A DNA stretch of 64,000 bases from an uncultured Muribaculaceae bacterium. GTDB taxonomy: Bacteria > Bacteroidota > Bacteroidia > Bacteroidales > Muribaculaceae. The notes under the pieces were generated by a model. It had not been told where the DNA came from, ran no database searches, and saw nothing but the letters and a program-made list of their open reading frames with translations. Position 1 is the first letter of the stretch; every line of letters starts with the position of its first letter. The stretch lies in assembly GCA_934555895.1 (NCBI GenBank), contig CAKTFH010000001.1:62001-126000 (forward strand), in the 5' to 3' direction. The translations under genes and the position numbers were made by a program. This document shows, piece by piece, positions 1 through 7,985 of the stretch.

Positions 1-146
1 TATGCAGCGGGAGCTTCCGGAGCCGGATAAGGCATAGCCGAGCCCAGACACTGAGTGGCGGTATAGGTGGTGGCGGTAGGGTCGGCGGCAAAGACACCGA
101 GCCCTGCGCAGGCCATCACTGCCATAATCAATATTTTGTGCAGCAT
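1..146 (-). CDS. Secreted protein, N-terminus only (cut by window edge)
   Basis: An open frame reads leftward from ATG at 146 to the window edge, giving 48 residues. It starts MLHKILIMAVMACAG and continues LGVFAADP, a short basic start, a hydrophobic core and a likely signal peptidase I site after VFA. So the product is exported. The mature part begins with a Thr-rich stretch, then CLGSAMPYPAPEAP. That Pro/Tyr-rich beginning reminds me of Bacteroidales histidine-type phosphatases, but this is memory only and too little is visible to assign a family. The gene diverges from the TPR-folP-cdaA unit; only 82 bases separate the two starts, so both promoters share that gap. I saw no clear TAnnTTTG element for this strand. 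Confidence 0.6.
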   Translation of the reverse strand, partial: MLHKILIMAVMACAGLGVFAADPTATTYTATQCLGSAMPYPAPEAPAA

Positions 147-172
147 GTTCACGATAATCTTATAAGAATAAT

Positions 173-180
173 TAATTTTG
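173..180 (+). promoter_or_regulatory. Bacteroidota -7 element for the TPR-folP-cdaA unit
   Basis: TAATTTTG fits the Bacteroidota -7 consensus TAnnTTTG and lies about 48 bases before the ATG at 229. No convincing -33 TTTG is visible at the right distance, so the call rests on the -7 box and on its position in the only gap before the unit. Confidence 0.5.
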
Positions 181-228
181 CATAAGCAACTTCAGCGGCA
201 TATGCGCCTTCAAAAATAATAAAATCCG

Positions 229-498
229 ATGAATCCTCAAAGTATAAAACAACTCATAGCGGAAAAATCCCCCGAAGAGGCTCTCGAAGCGCTCAGCGCT
301 CTCATCGCCGATAATCCGGGCGACGCCTCGCTGCTGGTGGAGCGCGGCAAGCTCTACTGGCGCCTCGACCGCCGCGGCGAGAGCATCAGCGACTATGAGC
401 GGGCAGCGCAGCTCGACCCCTCGGGACCGGCCACGCTGCTGCTCGAGCATACCCGCGCCATTATGGATTTCTTCAATCCTGACCTGCTCAATCCCTGA
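229..498 (+). CDS. Small TPR-repeat protein
   Basis: An 89-residue protein without signal peptide or membrane segment. Residues about 17-65 (EALEALSALIADNPGD, then LVERGKLYWRL and ESISDYERAAQLDPSG) follow the helix-turn-helix spacing of tetratricopeptide repeats, so about two TPR units fill the protein. TPRs bind other proteins; the partner is unknown. It is the first gene of the plus-strand unit and ends 49 bases before folP. Similar short TPR proteins occur beside folP in Bacteroidales as far as I recall, but I cannot name a role. The ATG at 229 is the only good start, 49 bases after the -7 box. The residues PDLLNP at the end show no further motif. Confidence 0.7.
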   Translation: MNPQSIKQLIAEKSPEEALEALSALIADNPGDASLLVERGKLYWRLDRRGESISDYERAAQLDPSGPATLLLEHTRAIMDFFNPDLLNP

Positions 499-547
499 TT
501 TTTTTCGTAACTTCGCGCACCGGAGTCACAGACCGCATCCTCATAGC

Positions 548-1402
548 ATGACAATGAAACCTTTCAGCCTCAACCTTCACGGCCGCATAGTGGAGTTCAC
601 CACCCCGCAGGTGATGGGCATCCTCAACACCACCCCCGACTCGTTTCACTCACCCTCGCGGGCCTACGAGGCCGAGGCGGCAGTGGAAGCGGCGCGCCTC
701 ATGATAGGCGAGGGCGCTGATATCATCGATGTGGGTGGCTACTCCACACGCCCCGGAGCCGCCGAGGTAAGCCTCGAAGAGGAGTTGCGCCGCGTGCGTC
801 TCGGCGTTGAGGCCGTGAGAAGCATTTCGGCCGATATCCCCGTGTCGGTCGACACATTCCGCGCCGAGGTAGCCCGTATGGCAGTAACCGAATGGGGCGC
901 CGACATTATCAACGACATATCAGGAGGCAATCTCGACCCCGAAATGCACGCCACAGTGGCCGAACTTCATGTGCCATACATACTCATGCACATGCGCGGC
1001 ACCCCGGCCGACATGCAGACCCTCACCTCCTATCCCGACGGAGTAGTGGCCGGCGTAGCAGCCGAGCTCAGCCGTCCGCTCGAGCGCCTGCGCCGCATGG
1101 GAGTGGCCGATATAATAATAGACCCCGGTTTCGGCTTCGCCAAAACCCTGGAGCAGAACTATGAACTACTCGCCGGCCTGCCTGTGCTCGCCGACCTGCT
1201 CGAATGCCCTATACTTGCGGGCATGTCGCGCAAATCGATGATAACACGCCTTTGCGGAATACCCTCCACCGAAGCGCTGCCCGGCACTATAGCGCTGCAC
1301 ACGGCGGCTATGCTCGCCGGAGCCGCCATTGTGCGCGTGCACGATGTGAAGGAGGCCGTGCAGGCCCGCGATGTCACCGCCATGCTGCTGAAACACCAGT
1401 AA
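548..1402 (+). CDS. folP: Dihydropteroate synthase
   Basis: Condenses 6-hydroxymethyl-dihydropterin pyrophosphate with p-aminobenzoate to dihydropteroate in cytosolic folate synthesis; the sulfonamide target. The 284-residue TIM-barrel protein shows the family motifs in order: MGILNTTPDSF (23-33), GGYSTRPG (63-70), VDTFR (101-105), DPGFGF (192-197), SRKS (227-230) and RVHDV (263-267). The frame stays open upstream to 395, but that part overlaps the TPR gene and is not family-like, so ATG 548 is chosen (ATG 554 is also possible). A near-consensus -7 box, TAACTTCG at 508-515, may give it its own promoter. cdaA follows 37 bases later. The partner enzyme FolK is encoded in this window as part of a helicase fusion at 20036-22441. 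Confidence 0.95.
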   Translation: MTMKPFSLNLHGRIVEFTTPQVMGILNTTPDSFHSPSRAYEAEAAVEAARLMIGEGADIIDVGGYSTRPGAAEVSLEEELRRVRLGVEAVRSISADIPVSVDTFRAEVARMAVTEWGADIINDISGGNLDPEMHATVAELHVPYILMHMRGTPADMQTLTSYPDGVVAGVAAELSRPLERLRRMGVADIIIDPGFGFAKTLEQNYELLAGLPVLADLLECPILAGMSRKSMITRLCGIPSTEALPGTIALHTAAMLAGAAIVRVHDVKEAVQARDVTAMLLKHQ

Positions 1403-1439
1403 CGTTTATCCAACAACCGTCAAACAAGCCCTCAATACC

Positions 1440-2216
1440 GTGATAGAATCATTCGGCATAAAAGACATGCTCGACATAGTGATAGTGGCGCTCATGCTCT
1501 ACTATCTCTACAAGATAATGAAAGAGTCGGGCACCATCAACATCTTCTACGGTGTGCTCGCCTTCATCCTGGTGTGGGTGGTAGCGGCCGAAATCCTGGA
1601 GATGAAGCTCATCGGCACCATACTTGACAAAGTCATGAGCATCGGACTACTGATACTCGTGATTATCTTTCAGGACCAGATAAAGCGCTTCCTCGTGGAA
1701 CTCGGCTCGAAAAAGCGATGGAAATTTCTCAGCAACCTGTTCCACAACCGCGACAAGACCGATGCAGGCGACATGCACGAGCACGTGATGTCGATAGTGT
1801 ATGCCTGCATGAGCATGTCGAAAAGCAAGACCGGCGCGCTCATTGTAATACAGCAGGATGTGCCGCTCGACAACTATGAGAAGAGCGGCGACCTTATCAA
1901 CGCCGAAATCAACTCGCGACTCATCGAGAACATCTTCTTCAAGAACTCGCCACTCCACGACGGCGCCATGATCATCGACGGAGGCCGCATCAAGGCCGCC
2001 GGCTGCATTCTTCCAGTGAGCCACGACACCGATGTGCCGCGCTCGCTCGGACTGCGCCACCGCTCGGCCCTCGGCATCTCGCAGGCCACCGACGCCTTCG
2101 CCATCGTGGTGAGCGAGGAGACAGGCAATATCTCCGTCGCCCACCACGGGCGTCTTTCCACGCGCCTGAGCTCCACCGAACTCGAGAACCGCCTATCCCG
2201 CCTCAACTCAATCTAA
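1440..2216 (+). CDS. cdaA: Diadenylate cyclase, CdaA/DacA type
   Basis: Makes the second messenger c-di-AMP from two ATP at the inner face of the membrane. The 258-residue protein has the CdaA plan: three N-terminal membrane segments (about 10-27, 35-52, 60-78), then a DisA_N catalytic domain with DGA (174-176, in SPLHDGAMII) and RHR (206-208, in LGLRHRSALG), the two motifs that hold metal and ATP. The start is GTG at 1440 (GTG ATA GAA TCA); no ATG gives the full first helix. It follows folP by 37 bases, a pairing common in Bacteroidota, and faces the AAA+ gene tail to tail with 7 bases between stops. c-di-AMP generally controls potassium, turgor and wall homeostasis; which role applies here is not visible. 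Confidence 0.95.
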   Translation: MIESFGIKDMLDIVIVALMLYYLYKIMKESGTINIFYGVLAFILVWVVAAEILEMKLIGTILDKVMSIGLLILVIIFQDQIKRFLVELGSKKRWKFLSNLFHNRDKTDAGDMHEHVMSIVYACMSMSKSKTGALIVIQQDVPLDNYEKSGDLINAEINSRLIENIFFKNSPLHDGAMIIDGGRIKAAGCILPVSHDTDVPRSLGLRHRSALGISQATDAFAIVVSEETGNISVAHHGRLSTRLSSTELENRLSRLNSI

Positions 2217-2223
2217 TTGCCGC

Positions 2224-4104
2224 TCACGCACGGAACCCCACCGTACGGCGGGTGTTTCGCATAGGTGTCGGACGGAGAGGAATGTCATCGGGGCGTATTT
2301 CCACAAGGTCGTTGGCGCTATGGCTTTCCGAGGCCATGACCCTTGTGGCCATGGCAGGAAGAATGCCTGTCTGAATCAGATTCATCACATGCCGCGCATT
2401 GCCGAACGATCTGTCACGACCGGTATAGTCGGCATTGAGGCGTCCGGCAAGCAGGCGGCGCGCCTCGGGAGTCAGAGTATAGTCGTTGCGGAAAAACCAT
2501 CGGTCGGCCACCTCCAGCAGCTCCCGCTCCGACAGGTCGGCAAAAGTGTAAATGTTCGACTCGGGAATGCGTGATCGGAGCCCGGGATTTATGTCGAACA
2601 GGCGCAGCATCTCGTCGGTATATCCCGCCAGAATCAGCATCCAGTCACGCTTACCCTCATCGGCAAGTGCGGTAAGGAGCGTCTCTATGACAAGGTGCCC
2701 CGGGTCCTTGGGGTCGTTGTGCTGAAAGAGCTGATAAGCCTCGTCAATAAAAAGTATGCCGCCCGAAGCCTCGTTGATTGCCTTCAGCGTGAGGTCCTCA
2801 TGGTCACCGTAGTGTGTACCCGACAGCGTGGCCCGCTCGCGCACCACCACATGACCTTTCGACAGAAGCCCGAGGCGGTGGAGCATCTTCCCCATCATCT
2901 TGGCCACAGTAGTCTTGCCTGTACCCGGCGAGCCGAGAAACATGGCATGCAGTGGTGCAGAAATCACAGCGAGACCGGCTTCCTTCCTCAGTTGGTTGAA
3001 TCGCATCAGCCTCTCATAAGTCGCGAGTTTTTCCTTCACATCCTCAAGCCCGACAAGCGCGTCAAGTGCGGCATACATCTGGTCGTCCTCGGCCTCTACA
3101 TCCTCGATAAGATCAGGCTCGTCGTCACCATCCTCTTCTCCGGCATCACCAATTTCCTGCCGTATGAAATCGTCGACAAACCGGTCGAAATCTTCCTCGC
3201 TCATTTCCTCACCTTCCTCAGATGGTGTATCCCCGTTGAAGCGCTCAATAGCAGCCTCAGGCGAATAGCTATCAAGTATATGCAGATTTTTACCACTCAA
3301 AGCGCCACGCCGCTCCCCGGCCTCGGTGCTGAACACCATGCCGGCAAACGCCGTGTCATTGAGGAGTGCTTCGGCGTAAACTAATCCGCGGTTGTTACCA
3401 CTGACTAGAAACGTGGTCTCCACATGGTAGAGGTCGGCATCGTAATCGTCGCATACAAGCGCACGGAAATTCCGTCTGAGACTTCCGTCAGGGAAATAAA
3501 GCCGTATTTCCACATCAGGCATTTTGTCGAAACGCTCGTTGAAACGATACCTAAGGTTGAACCGCGCCTTGGCGTAATCGTTGTGGTTGAGACTGAGCGA
3601 CGAATAAAGTCCGCCGCCGCTTATGGGCGACACACCGCCTTCCTCAGCCTCGAACATATTTTCAAAAGGCCGGCCTGTCACACTGTCGGGATACACATAG
3701 AACTCGCGACAGCCAAGCTGTTCGCCGGTGGCGGTGTCGGTGACGATGAGATTGTAGCGCCGGTCAGGATGCAGCGATGCAACCTTCAGCGGAATCCAGG
3801 CACTGCTTTCCGCATCCATGGAGGCCGCCGGAATCCTGACGGAAATTCTTTTTGAGGAAACAAACGCGCCGGTCTCGGCATCGCTGATTATGAGGGTGAG
3901 TTTCCGGCGTATCACACGGCTGCTTTCGCCGGAAAGCCACTCCGGATTGAAGAAAGAGAGAAACACTGCGATAGCCGAGGTTTTGGGCGAAACAACTATA
4001 TCGGTGCGGTCATCGAAAACCTCTATCGCAAGTTTGTAATATGTTGCACGGCCTTCAATGCCGTTCACAAGAATTTTTGAAATGATTATATCCTTTTTAT
4101 CCAT
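2224..4104 (-). CDS. AAA+ ATPase of CbbX/SpoVK type with a beta-rich N-terminal half
   Basis: 626 residues in three parts. Residues 1-265 are rich in alternating hydrophobic/polar strands (for example RKLTLIISD, YNLIVTDTATG, VEIRLYFPDGS) and look like one or two beta-sandwich domains that I do not recognise. Residues 285-345 are a very acidic linker (EEGEEMSEEDFD, EEDGDDEPD). Residues 345-610 are a CbbX/SpoVK-like AAA+ module: VGLEDVKEKL entry, Walker A GSPGTGKTT (391-399), Walker B ILFIDEAY (450-457), arginine-finger region GLRSRIPES (508-516) and a helical lid with FGNARHVMNL. CbbX relatives are hexameric remodellers that act on another protein through pore loops; the target here is unknown. 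No signal peptide. It stands alone between cdaA (convergent) and a 518-base gap. Confidence 0.85.
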   Translation of the reverse strand: MDKKDIIISKILVNGIEGRATYYKLAIEVFDDRTDIVVSPKTSAIAVFLSFFNPEWLSGESSRVIRRKLTLIISDAETGAFVSSKRISVRIPAASMDAESSAWIPLKVASLHPDRRYNLIVTDTATGEQLGCREFYVYPDSVTGRPFENMFEAEEGGVSPISGGGLYSSLSLNHNDYAKARFNLRYRFNERFDKMPDVEIRLYFPDGSLRRNFRALVCDDYDADLYHVETTFLVSGNNRGLVYAEALLNDTAFAGMVFSTEAGERRGALSGKNLHILDSYSPEAAIERFNGDTPSEEGEEMSEEDFDRFVDDFIRQEIGDAGEEDGDDEPDLIEDVEAEDDQMYAALDALVGLEDVKEKLATYERLMRFNQLRKEAGLAVISAPLHAMFLGSPGTGKTTVAKMMGKMLHRLGLLSKGHVVVRERATLSGTHYGDHEDLTLKAINEASGGILFIDEAYQLFQHNDPKDPGHLVIETLLTALADEGKRDWMLILAGYTDEMLRLFDINPGLRSRIPESNIYTFADLSERELLEVADRWFFRNDYTLTPEARRLLAGRLNADYTGRDRSFGNARHVMNLIQTGILPAMATRVMASESHSANDLVEIRPDDIPLRPTPMRNTRRTVGFRA

Positions 4105-4159
4105 ATTCTTACAGTTTAAAAGTTACACAATTATTTTGTATTTTCCCTATTTACATTGA

Positions 4160-4179
4160 GTTGCCGGCCTACCGGCAAC
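4160..4179. repeat. Perfect 8-bp hairpin upstream of the AAA+ gene
   Basis: GTTGCCGG, loop CCTA, CCGGCAAC. It lies 56 bases before the AAA+ start codon on the minus strand. It could be an operator or an RNA hairpin; no T-run follows on either side, so a terminator is less likely. Confidence 0.5.
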
Positions 4180-4545
4180 CTGCGCACCAACATGTCAAAG
4201 GTCTCCCCGCCGCCTGCACGACACGATACGACAATGCGTACCATCGGCTGGCAGCAGCTTTCAGCTAAGAAAAAATGTTGGTGTGGGAAAAACTATGCAC
4301 ACCTCATCTCCGCACCGCCCGGAGGAGCGGCACTGCCGAAAACTATTTCTTTTCGATGAGGTTGATACACAGTTAAAAGCAACCTATTTAAACTGTAAAT
4401 ATGGTCATGGAAGACTCTTTGTCTTCCTGATTCTGCGGCTAAATTAGATAAAAATTCCGAATCTACAAATAATTTTCAGCTCCACACCGCTTTTTTTTCG
4501 AATTTTAGAGCTTGTTTAATGCCACGGTGATGAGTCAATTACACG

Positions 4546-4584
4546 ACAGACCCCGGAGCGCATCTCTGCACCCCCGGGGTCTGT
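4546..4584 (-). terminator. Hairpin behind the rhamnosidase gene
   Basis: An 11-bp perfect stem (ACAGACCCCGG with CCGGGGTCTGT) and a 17-base loop, 39 bases after the GH78 stop codon. No T-run follows on the minus strand, so it may end or protect the transcript, but this is not a textbook intrinsic terminator. Confidence 0.5.
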
Positions 4585-4622
4585 AGGATATCTGTCAGGC
4601 GGTCAGCGGGCCGCCATCTTTA

Positions 4623-7250
4623 TTAAAGGTTGGCGGCGGGAAGGGTCACGGTATGCTTGCCGGCGTTGTACTTCGTGGAAGTGGTCTGGCCGGGAAGGGT
4701 CACTGTGGCTGTGGCGCCTTCAGGAATGGAGAAGTTCCATATCCACTTGTCGCCCGCATATTTCCACGAACTCTTGATGGGACCTGCGGCCGAAGCATAT
4801 TCGGCGTCGAGATGGCCGAGACGGCGGTCGGGCACAGGTTTCATTATTATGTGTTTGAAGCCGGGCGCTGTCGGGTCAGAAGCGATGCCGGCAGCAGTCT
4901 CCCATATCCACTCGCACACGCAGCCGTAGGCATAGTGGTTGAAGCTGTTCATGCCCTGCGGGCCCATCCCCTTATCCTTCATATAGCTGTTCCATCGCTC
5001 CCAGATGGTGGTGGCACCATTGTCAATGGAGTAGAGCCATGAGGGATTTTTGCGCTGGAAAAGCAATTCGTAGGCTATGTCGCTCATGCCATTCTCGGTT
5101 AGGGTTGGCATCAGAATAGATGTGCCGAGGAAACCGGTCTGCAAGCAGTTGCCATGCTCTTTGAAATTGGCGCGTAGGCGTGCCTTCATATCCTCTTTCG
5201 CCTTGCCATCCACAAGCTTGCCGCGGAGTGCGAAGAGCGCTGGAGTCTGCATGGTGTTGAGTATTTCGGTCTTGAAAGTGCCGTCAGGGTTGAGGAACTT
5301 TTCCTTCATATAGCTGCGTGCATCGTCGGCCATGGCCTGATATTTTGCAGCATCACGGCCGGTGGCGGCAGCCATATCACGCATCATCTCGGCATCCATC
5401 AGCCAATAGCACGCACTGAGGTAGTTCCAATAGTCATATGTCTCGGGGCGCACCTGCCAGTTGCCGTTGGCATCCTGATAGTCTTTGCCTCCGCCGCAGC
5501 TCTCGAGGGGCTCATAGCTGAGCCAGTCGGCCCACTGGTAGTTGCCGTTCTCGTCAAGAAGCTTGTGATGGTCGAACTTGGTGTCGTTGATGTGATTCAT
5601 GTAGAGGTCCATGGCTGCCCAGTTTTCATCAACGATAGCCTTGTCATCAAATTGCTTCCAGACAGTCCATGGCACTATGATGCCGGCATCGCTCCAGCCG
5701 AGACGGCATAGCTCCCAGCCATACTGGGCCAGAGGAGCCACGCCGGGATAACCGCCTTTGGGGCCCTGCGAGTCGCGGAGGTCGCGTGTCCATTTGTGGA
5801 AGAAGTCCTTTGTGTCAGCGAAGAAAGTGCCGGTTTCGGTGAACACCTGTGTGTCTGCGGTCCAGCCGAGGCGCTCGTTACGCTGCGGGCAGTCGGTGGG
5901 CACTGAGAGATAGTTGGAGAGCTGACCCCAGTAGGTGTTGGAGATGAGCTTGTTCACTAGGTCGTTGCCGGTGGAAATATTGCCGGTCTCGAGGTTCTGT
6001 GCGATAGAGGTGACGGGCACCGACTTCACACTCTTGATTTTCAGGGGCGCGGTGGTGTTGACCGACAGATAGCGGTAGCCGTAGAATGTGTTGAGCGGGC
6101 GGTATGTCACATTCTTGCTACCGTTGTCGGCGAATGTGTAGTGCATCATCATGCCGATGTCGGGGATGCGGAGGTTGAGACGGTGGGCGCTCCCCTCGGG
6201 GCCGTCCATGCCGCGGCTCTTGGCGCCGTTGCCGTCGTTGAGAAGCTCCGACGCATATGCGCTCACCTTGGTGCCTTCGGGTGCCGAAAACTCAAATTCG
6301 GGCACTGCGGCGGCATTCTGGCCGAAGTCGAGCACGAGGGTCTCGCCGGGGTTCACCGTGATGGTCTTGCCGGGAGCGAAAGTGGCCACCTTGACAATCT
6401 TGCCGTATTCGCCGTCCTTTTCACCGGTGACACCCTTCCAGGTGTAAGCCTCCACCGGCTTCATGGCGAGGTCGTCGCGATAGTAGATTTCCGCGCCGTC
6501 GGAGGGAAATATCTTGCCGGGGAATTCGGTGTTCACCTCCGGTTTCTTAAGCTTTTCGGGGGTGTCATATCCCTGCGGGATGCGGGCGTCGTACTCCTCG
6601 CCATCGAAAATGGCGGCATGGGTCACAGGGCCTGCGATACCGGCCTTCCAGTCGTCGGTGTTGGTGCCGAGATACTCTTTGGTGCCGTCGGCATAGGTAA
6701 GCTCAAGCACGCCGCGGAATGCCACCTTACGGCCCTGCATGCCCTCCTTGCCCCATTGGGTGATGATTTTGTCTGCCCACCATCCGGGCACCACCTGCAC
6801 TGCAAGGGTGTTGTCGGCACCGGCTTTGCGGCTCATGGCATCGGTGACATCGTAGGTGTATGACAGTTTTGTCTTCTGGTGGTGTGTGAAACCGGGCTTG
6901 AGGGTCTCGTCACCGATGGCTTTGCCGTTGACGAAGAGGCGGTAGGTGCCGAGGCCGGTTGTCATCCACTTGGCCGACTGCAGTTTGCCCTGATTTTTCA
7001 CTGTGGCGAGAAACCAGCTTGCACCGTCGGCGGCACGCTCGTTGCCTGTCTCCACCTTTCCGGTTATCACAGGAGCGTCGACAGCCGAAATCCACTGCGA
7101 CTTCTCCCAGAGAGCCGGATTAAGAGCCTCCGTGCGCTTGCCAGCCTCGTTATGCTTCACTTCAGCCATGGCAGGCATTGCCGTTAGAACGGTTGCAAGC
7201 GCAATCGAACCGAGGGCGATGCATGCTTTGCTACTGATAATTTTCTTCAT
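4623..7250 (-). CDS. Secreted alpha-L-rhamnosidase, GH78
   Basis: Removes terminal alpha-L-rhamnose from plant or bacterial glycans. The 875-residue protein has a signal peptide (residues 1-29, ending AMA), a jelly-roll region with an NGK-type loop (GTYRLFVNGKAIGDE, 101-115), a middle beta domain, and the (alpha/alpha)6 GH78 catalytic domain. That domain shows CPQRNERLGWTAD (454-466) and ATTIWERWNSY (746-756), both typical of the family; acidic residues in these two motifs act in catalysis in known GH78 enzymes. A small beta domain closes the protein (about 795-875). No lipobox, so it is probably periplasmic. It has a minus-strand promoter at 7325-7357 that overlaps the phosphatase promoter. 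No SusC/SusD genes are near, so it is not in a standard polysaccharide-utilisation locus. Confidence 0.93.
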   Translation of the reverse strand: MKKIISSKACIALGSIALATVLTAMPAMAEVKHNEAGKRTEALNPALWEKSQWISAVDAPVITGKVETGNERAADGASWFLATVKNQGKLQSAKWMTTGLGTYRLFVNGKAIGDETLKPGFTHHQKTKLSYTYDVTDAMSRKAGADNTLAVQVVPGWWADKIITQWGKEGMQGRKVAFRGVLELTYADGTKEYLGTNTDDWKAGIAGPVTHAAIFDGEEYDARIPQGYDTPEKLKKPEVNTEFPGKIFPSDGAEIYYRDDLAMKPVEAYTWKGVTGEKDGEYGKIVKVATFAPGKTITVNPGETLVLDFGQNAAAVPEFEFSAPEGTKVSAYASELLNDGNGAKSRGMDGPEGSAHRLNLRIPDIGMMMHYTFADNGSKNVTYRPLNTFYGYRYLSVNTTAPLKIKSVKSVPVTSIAQNLETGNISTGNDLVNKLISNTYWGQLSNYLSVPTDCPQRNERLGWTADTQVFTETGTFFADTKDFFHKWTRDLRDSQGPKGGYPGVAPLAQYGWELCRLGWSDAGIIVPWTVWKQFDDKAIVDENWAAMDLYMNHINDTKFDHHKLLDENGNYQWADWLSYEPLESCGGGKDYQDANGNWQVRPETYDYWNYLSACYWLMDAEMMRDMAAATGRDAAKYQAMADDARSYMKEKFLNPDGTFKTEILNTMQTPALFALRGKLVDGKAKEDMKARLRANFKEHGNCLQTGFLGTSILMPTLTENGMSDIAYELLFQRKNPSWLYSIDNGATTIWERWNSYMKDKGMGPQGMNSFNHYAYGCVCEWIWETAAGIASDPTAPGFKHIIMKPVPDRRLGHLDAEYASAAGPIKSSWKYAGDKWIWNFSIPEGATATVTLPGQTTSTKYNAGKHTVTLPAANL

Positions 7251-7321
7251 GGAATGATAGGTTTATTCAGTTATTACTTAATACTTCAAGATTGGTTATA
7301 TCAGGAGTACAATCCTTCTTG

Positions 7322-7353
7322 TTGCAAAGATACCGGTTTTTGTTGTATTTTTG
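7322..7353 (+). promoter_or_regulatory. Promoter of the phosphatase-AsmA unit
   Basis: TTG (7322-7324), 21 bases, then TATTTTTG (7346-7353), a full TAnnTTTG match. The ATG of the phosphatase at 7373 lies only about 20 bases beyond the -7 box, so the leader is about 13 bases. Confidence 0.65.
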
Positions 7354-7357
7354 CAAA
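7325..7357 (-). promoter_or_regulatory. Promoter of the rhamnosidase gene
   Basis: On the minus strand, TTTG (bases 7357-7354) is followed after 21 bases by TATCTTTG (7332-7325), a full TAnnTTTG box. Transcription would start near 7318, about 68 bases before the ATG. It overlaps the oppositely directed phosphatase promoter almost completely. Confidence 0.7.
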
Positions 7358-7372
7358 CAAAACAGCAAGTTT

Positions 7373-7930
7373 ATGGGTATAGAAAACGAGATAAAGGAAC
7401 TTGAGCCAAAAGTGAGAAATGCAGTGATGCGTGCCCGCCGACGCCGCGAGCAGGGCAAGCCGGTAAGGGTACTGTTCGTGTGCCTCGGCAACATCTGCCG
7501 CTCACCCGCTGCCGAGGGCGTGATGCTCGCCGAGACCGAGGCTGCAGGCGACGGCGCCCTCTGGCAGATTGATTCGGCCGGGACCGGCAACTATCACATA
7601 GGGCAGCTCCCTGACAACCGCATGCGTATACATGCTCGCCGCCGCGGTTACGAACTCACACACCGCTGCCGTCAGGTAAAGGAGTCGGATTTCGACAACT
7701 TCGACCTCATTATCGGAATGGATGCTCAGAATATGCGCAATCTGCGCCGCATGGCCCCCACGCCCGAAGGGGAGGAAAAGGTAGTGCCGATGGCAGCGTT
7801 TTTTACTCATGCCACCCGCTACGATTATGTTCCCGACCCATATTATGAGGGCGCAGAGGGGTTCGAGCTTGTGCTTGACCTCCTTCAGGGAGCATGCAAT
7901 CGGCTTCACCGGCTCATTGCCAACGATTGA
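7373..7930 (+). CDS. Low-molecular-weight protein tyrosine phosphatase
   Basis: Dephosphorylates phosphotyrosine (in bacteria often on capsule or exopolysaccharide tyrosine kinases). The 185-residue protein has the P-loop CLGNICRS: nucleophile Cys37, then five residues, Arg43 and Ser44. The general-acid Asp is in VPDPYY near residue 161. It is longer at the front than usual: about 30 residues (1-30, with MRARRRREQGK) precede the first strand, where typical members have about five. The frame is open back to 7292, but that part contains the promoter, so ATG 7373 is chosen. The AsmA-like gene follows after 55 bases, probably in one transcript. No capsule kinase is near, so the substrate is not shown by context. 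Confidence 0.92.
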   Translation: MGIENEIKELEPKVRNAVMRARRRREQGKPVRVLFVCLGNICRSPAAEGVMLAETEAAGDGALWQIDSAGTGNYHIGQLPDNRMRIHARRRGYELTHRCRQVKESDFDNFDLIIGMDAQNMRNLRRMAPTPEGEEKVVPMAAFFTHATRYDYVPDPYYEGAEGFELVLDLLQGACNRLHRLIAND

Positions 7931-7985
7931 CAGCCATAAAAAAAGGGGGGATACATGCTAAAAACAGAAGATTAGCAGATAAAAA

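Larger units (their letters stand above)
4105..4622. other. Intergenic stretch between AAA+ gene and rhamnosidase
   Basis: 518 bases, AT-rich near the AAA+ start and again at 4370-4520. It holds the AAA+ gene leader with an 8-bp hairpin (4160-4179), a weak minus-strand -7 candidate (TAACTTTT, plus-strand bases 4118-4125) and a hairpin behind the rhamnosidase gene (4546-4584). A 67-codon plus-strand frame at 4156-4359 has no recognisable protein features and is not called. Nothing else is seen. Confidence 0.6.

Noticed and set aside
1-146. Naming the left-edge protein a histidine-type phosphatase
   Set aside because: Only 48 residues visible; the resemblance of the Pro/Tyr-rich start is not enough to assign a family.
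4156-4359. 67-codon plus-strand frame in the gap before the rhamnosidase
   Set aside because: No signal peptide, domain or plausible amino acid pattern; it crosses the hairpin at 4160-4179 and has no promoter.
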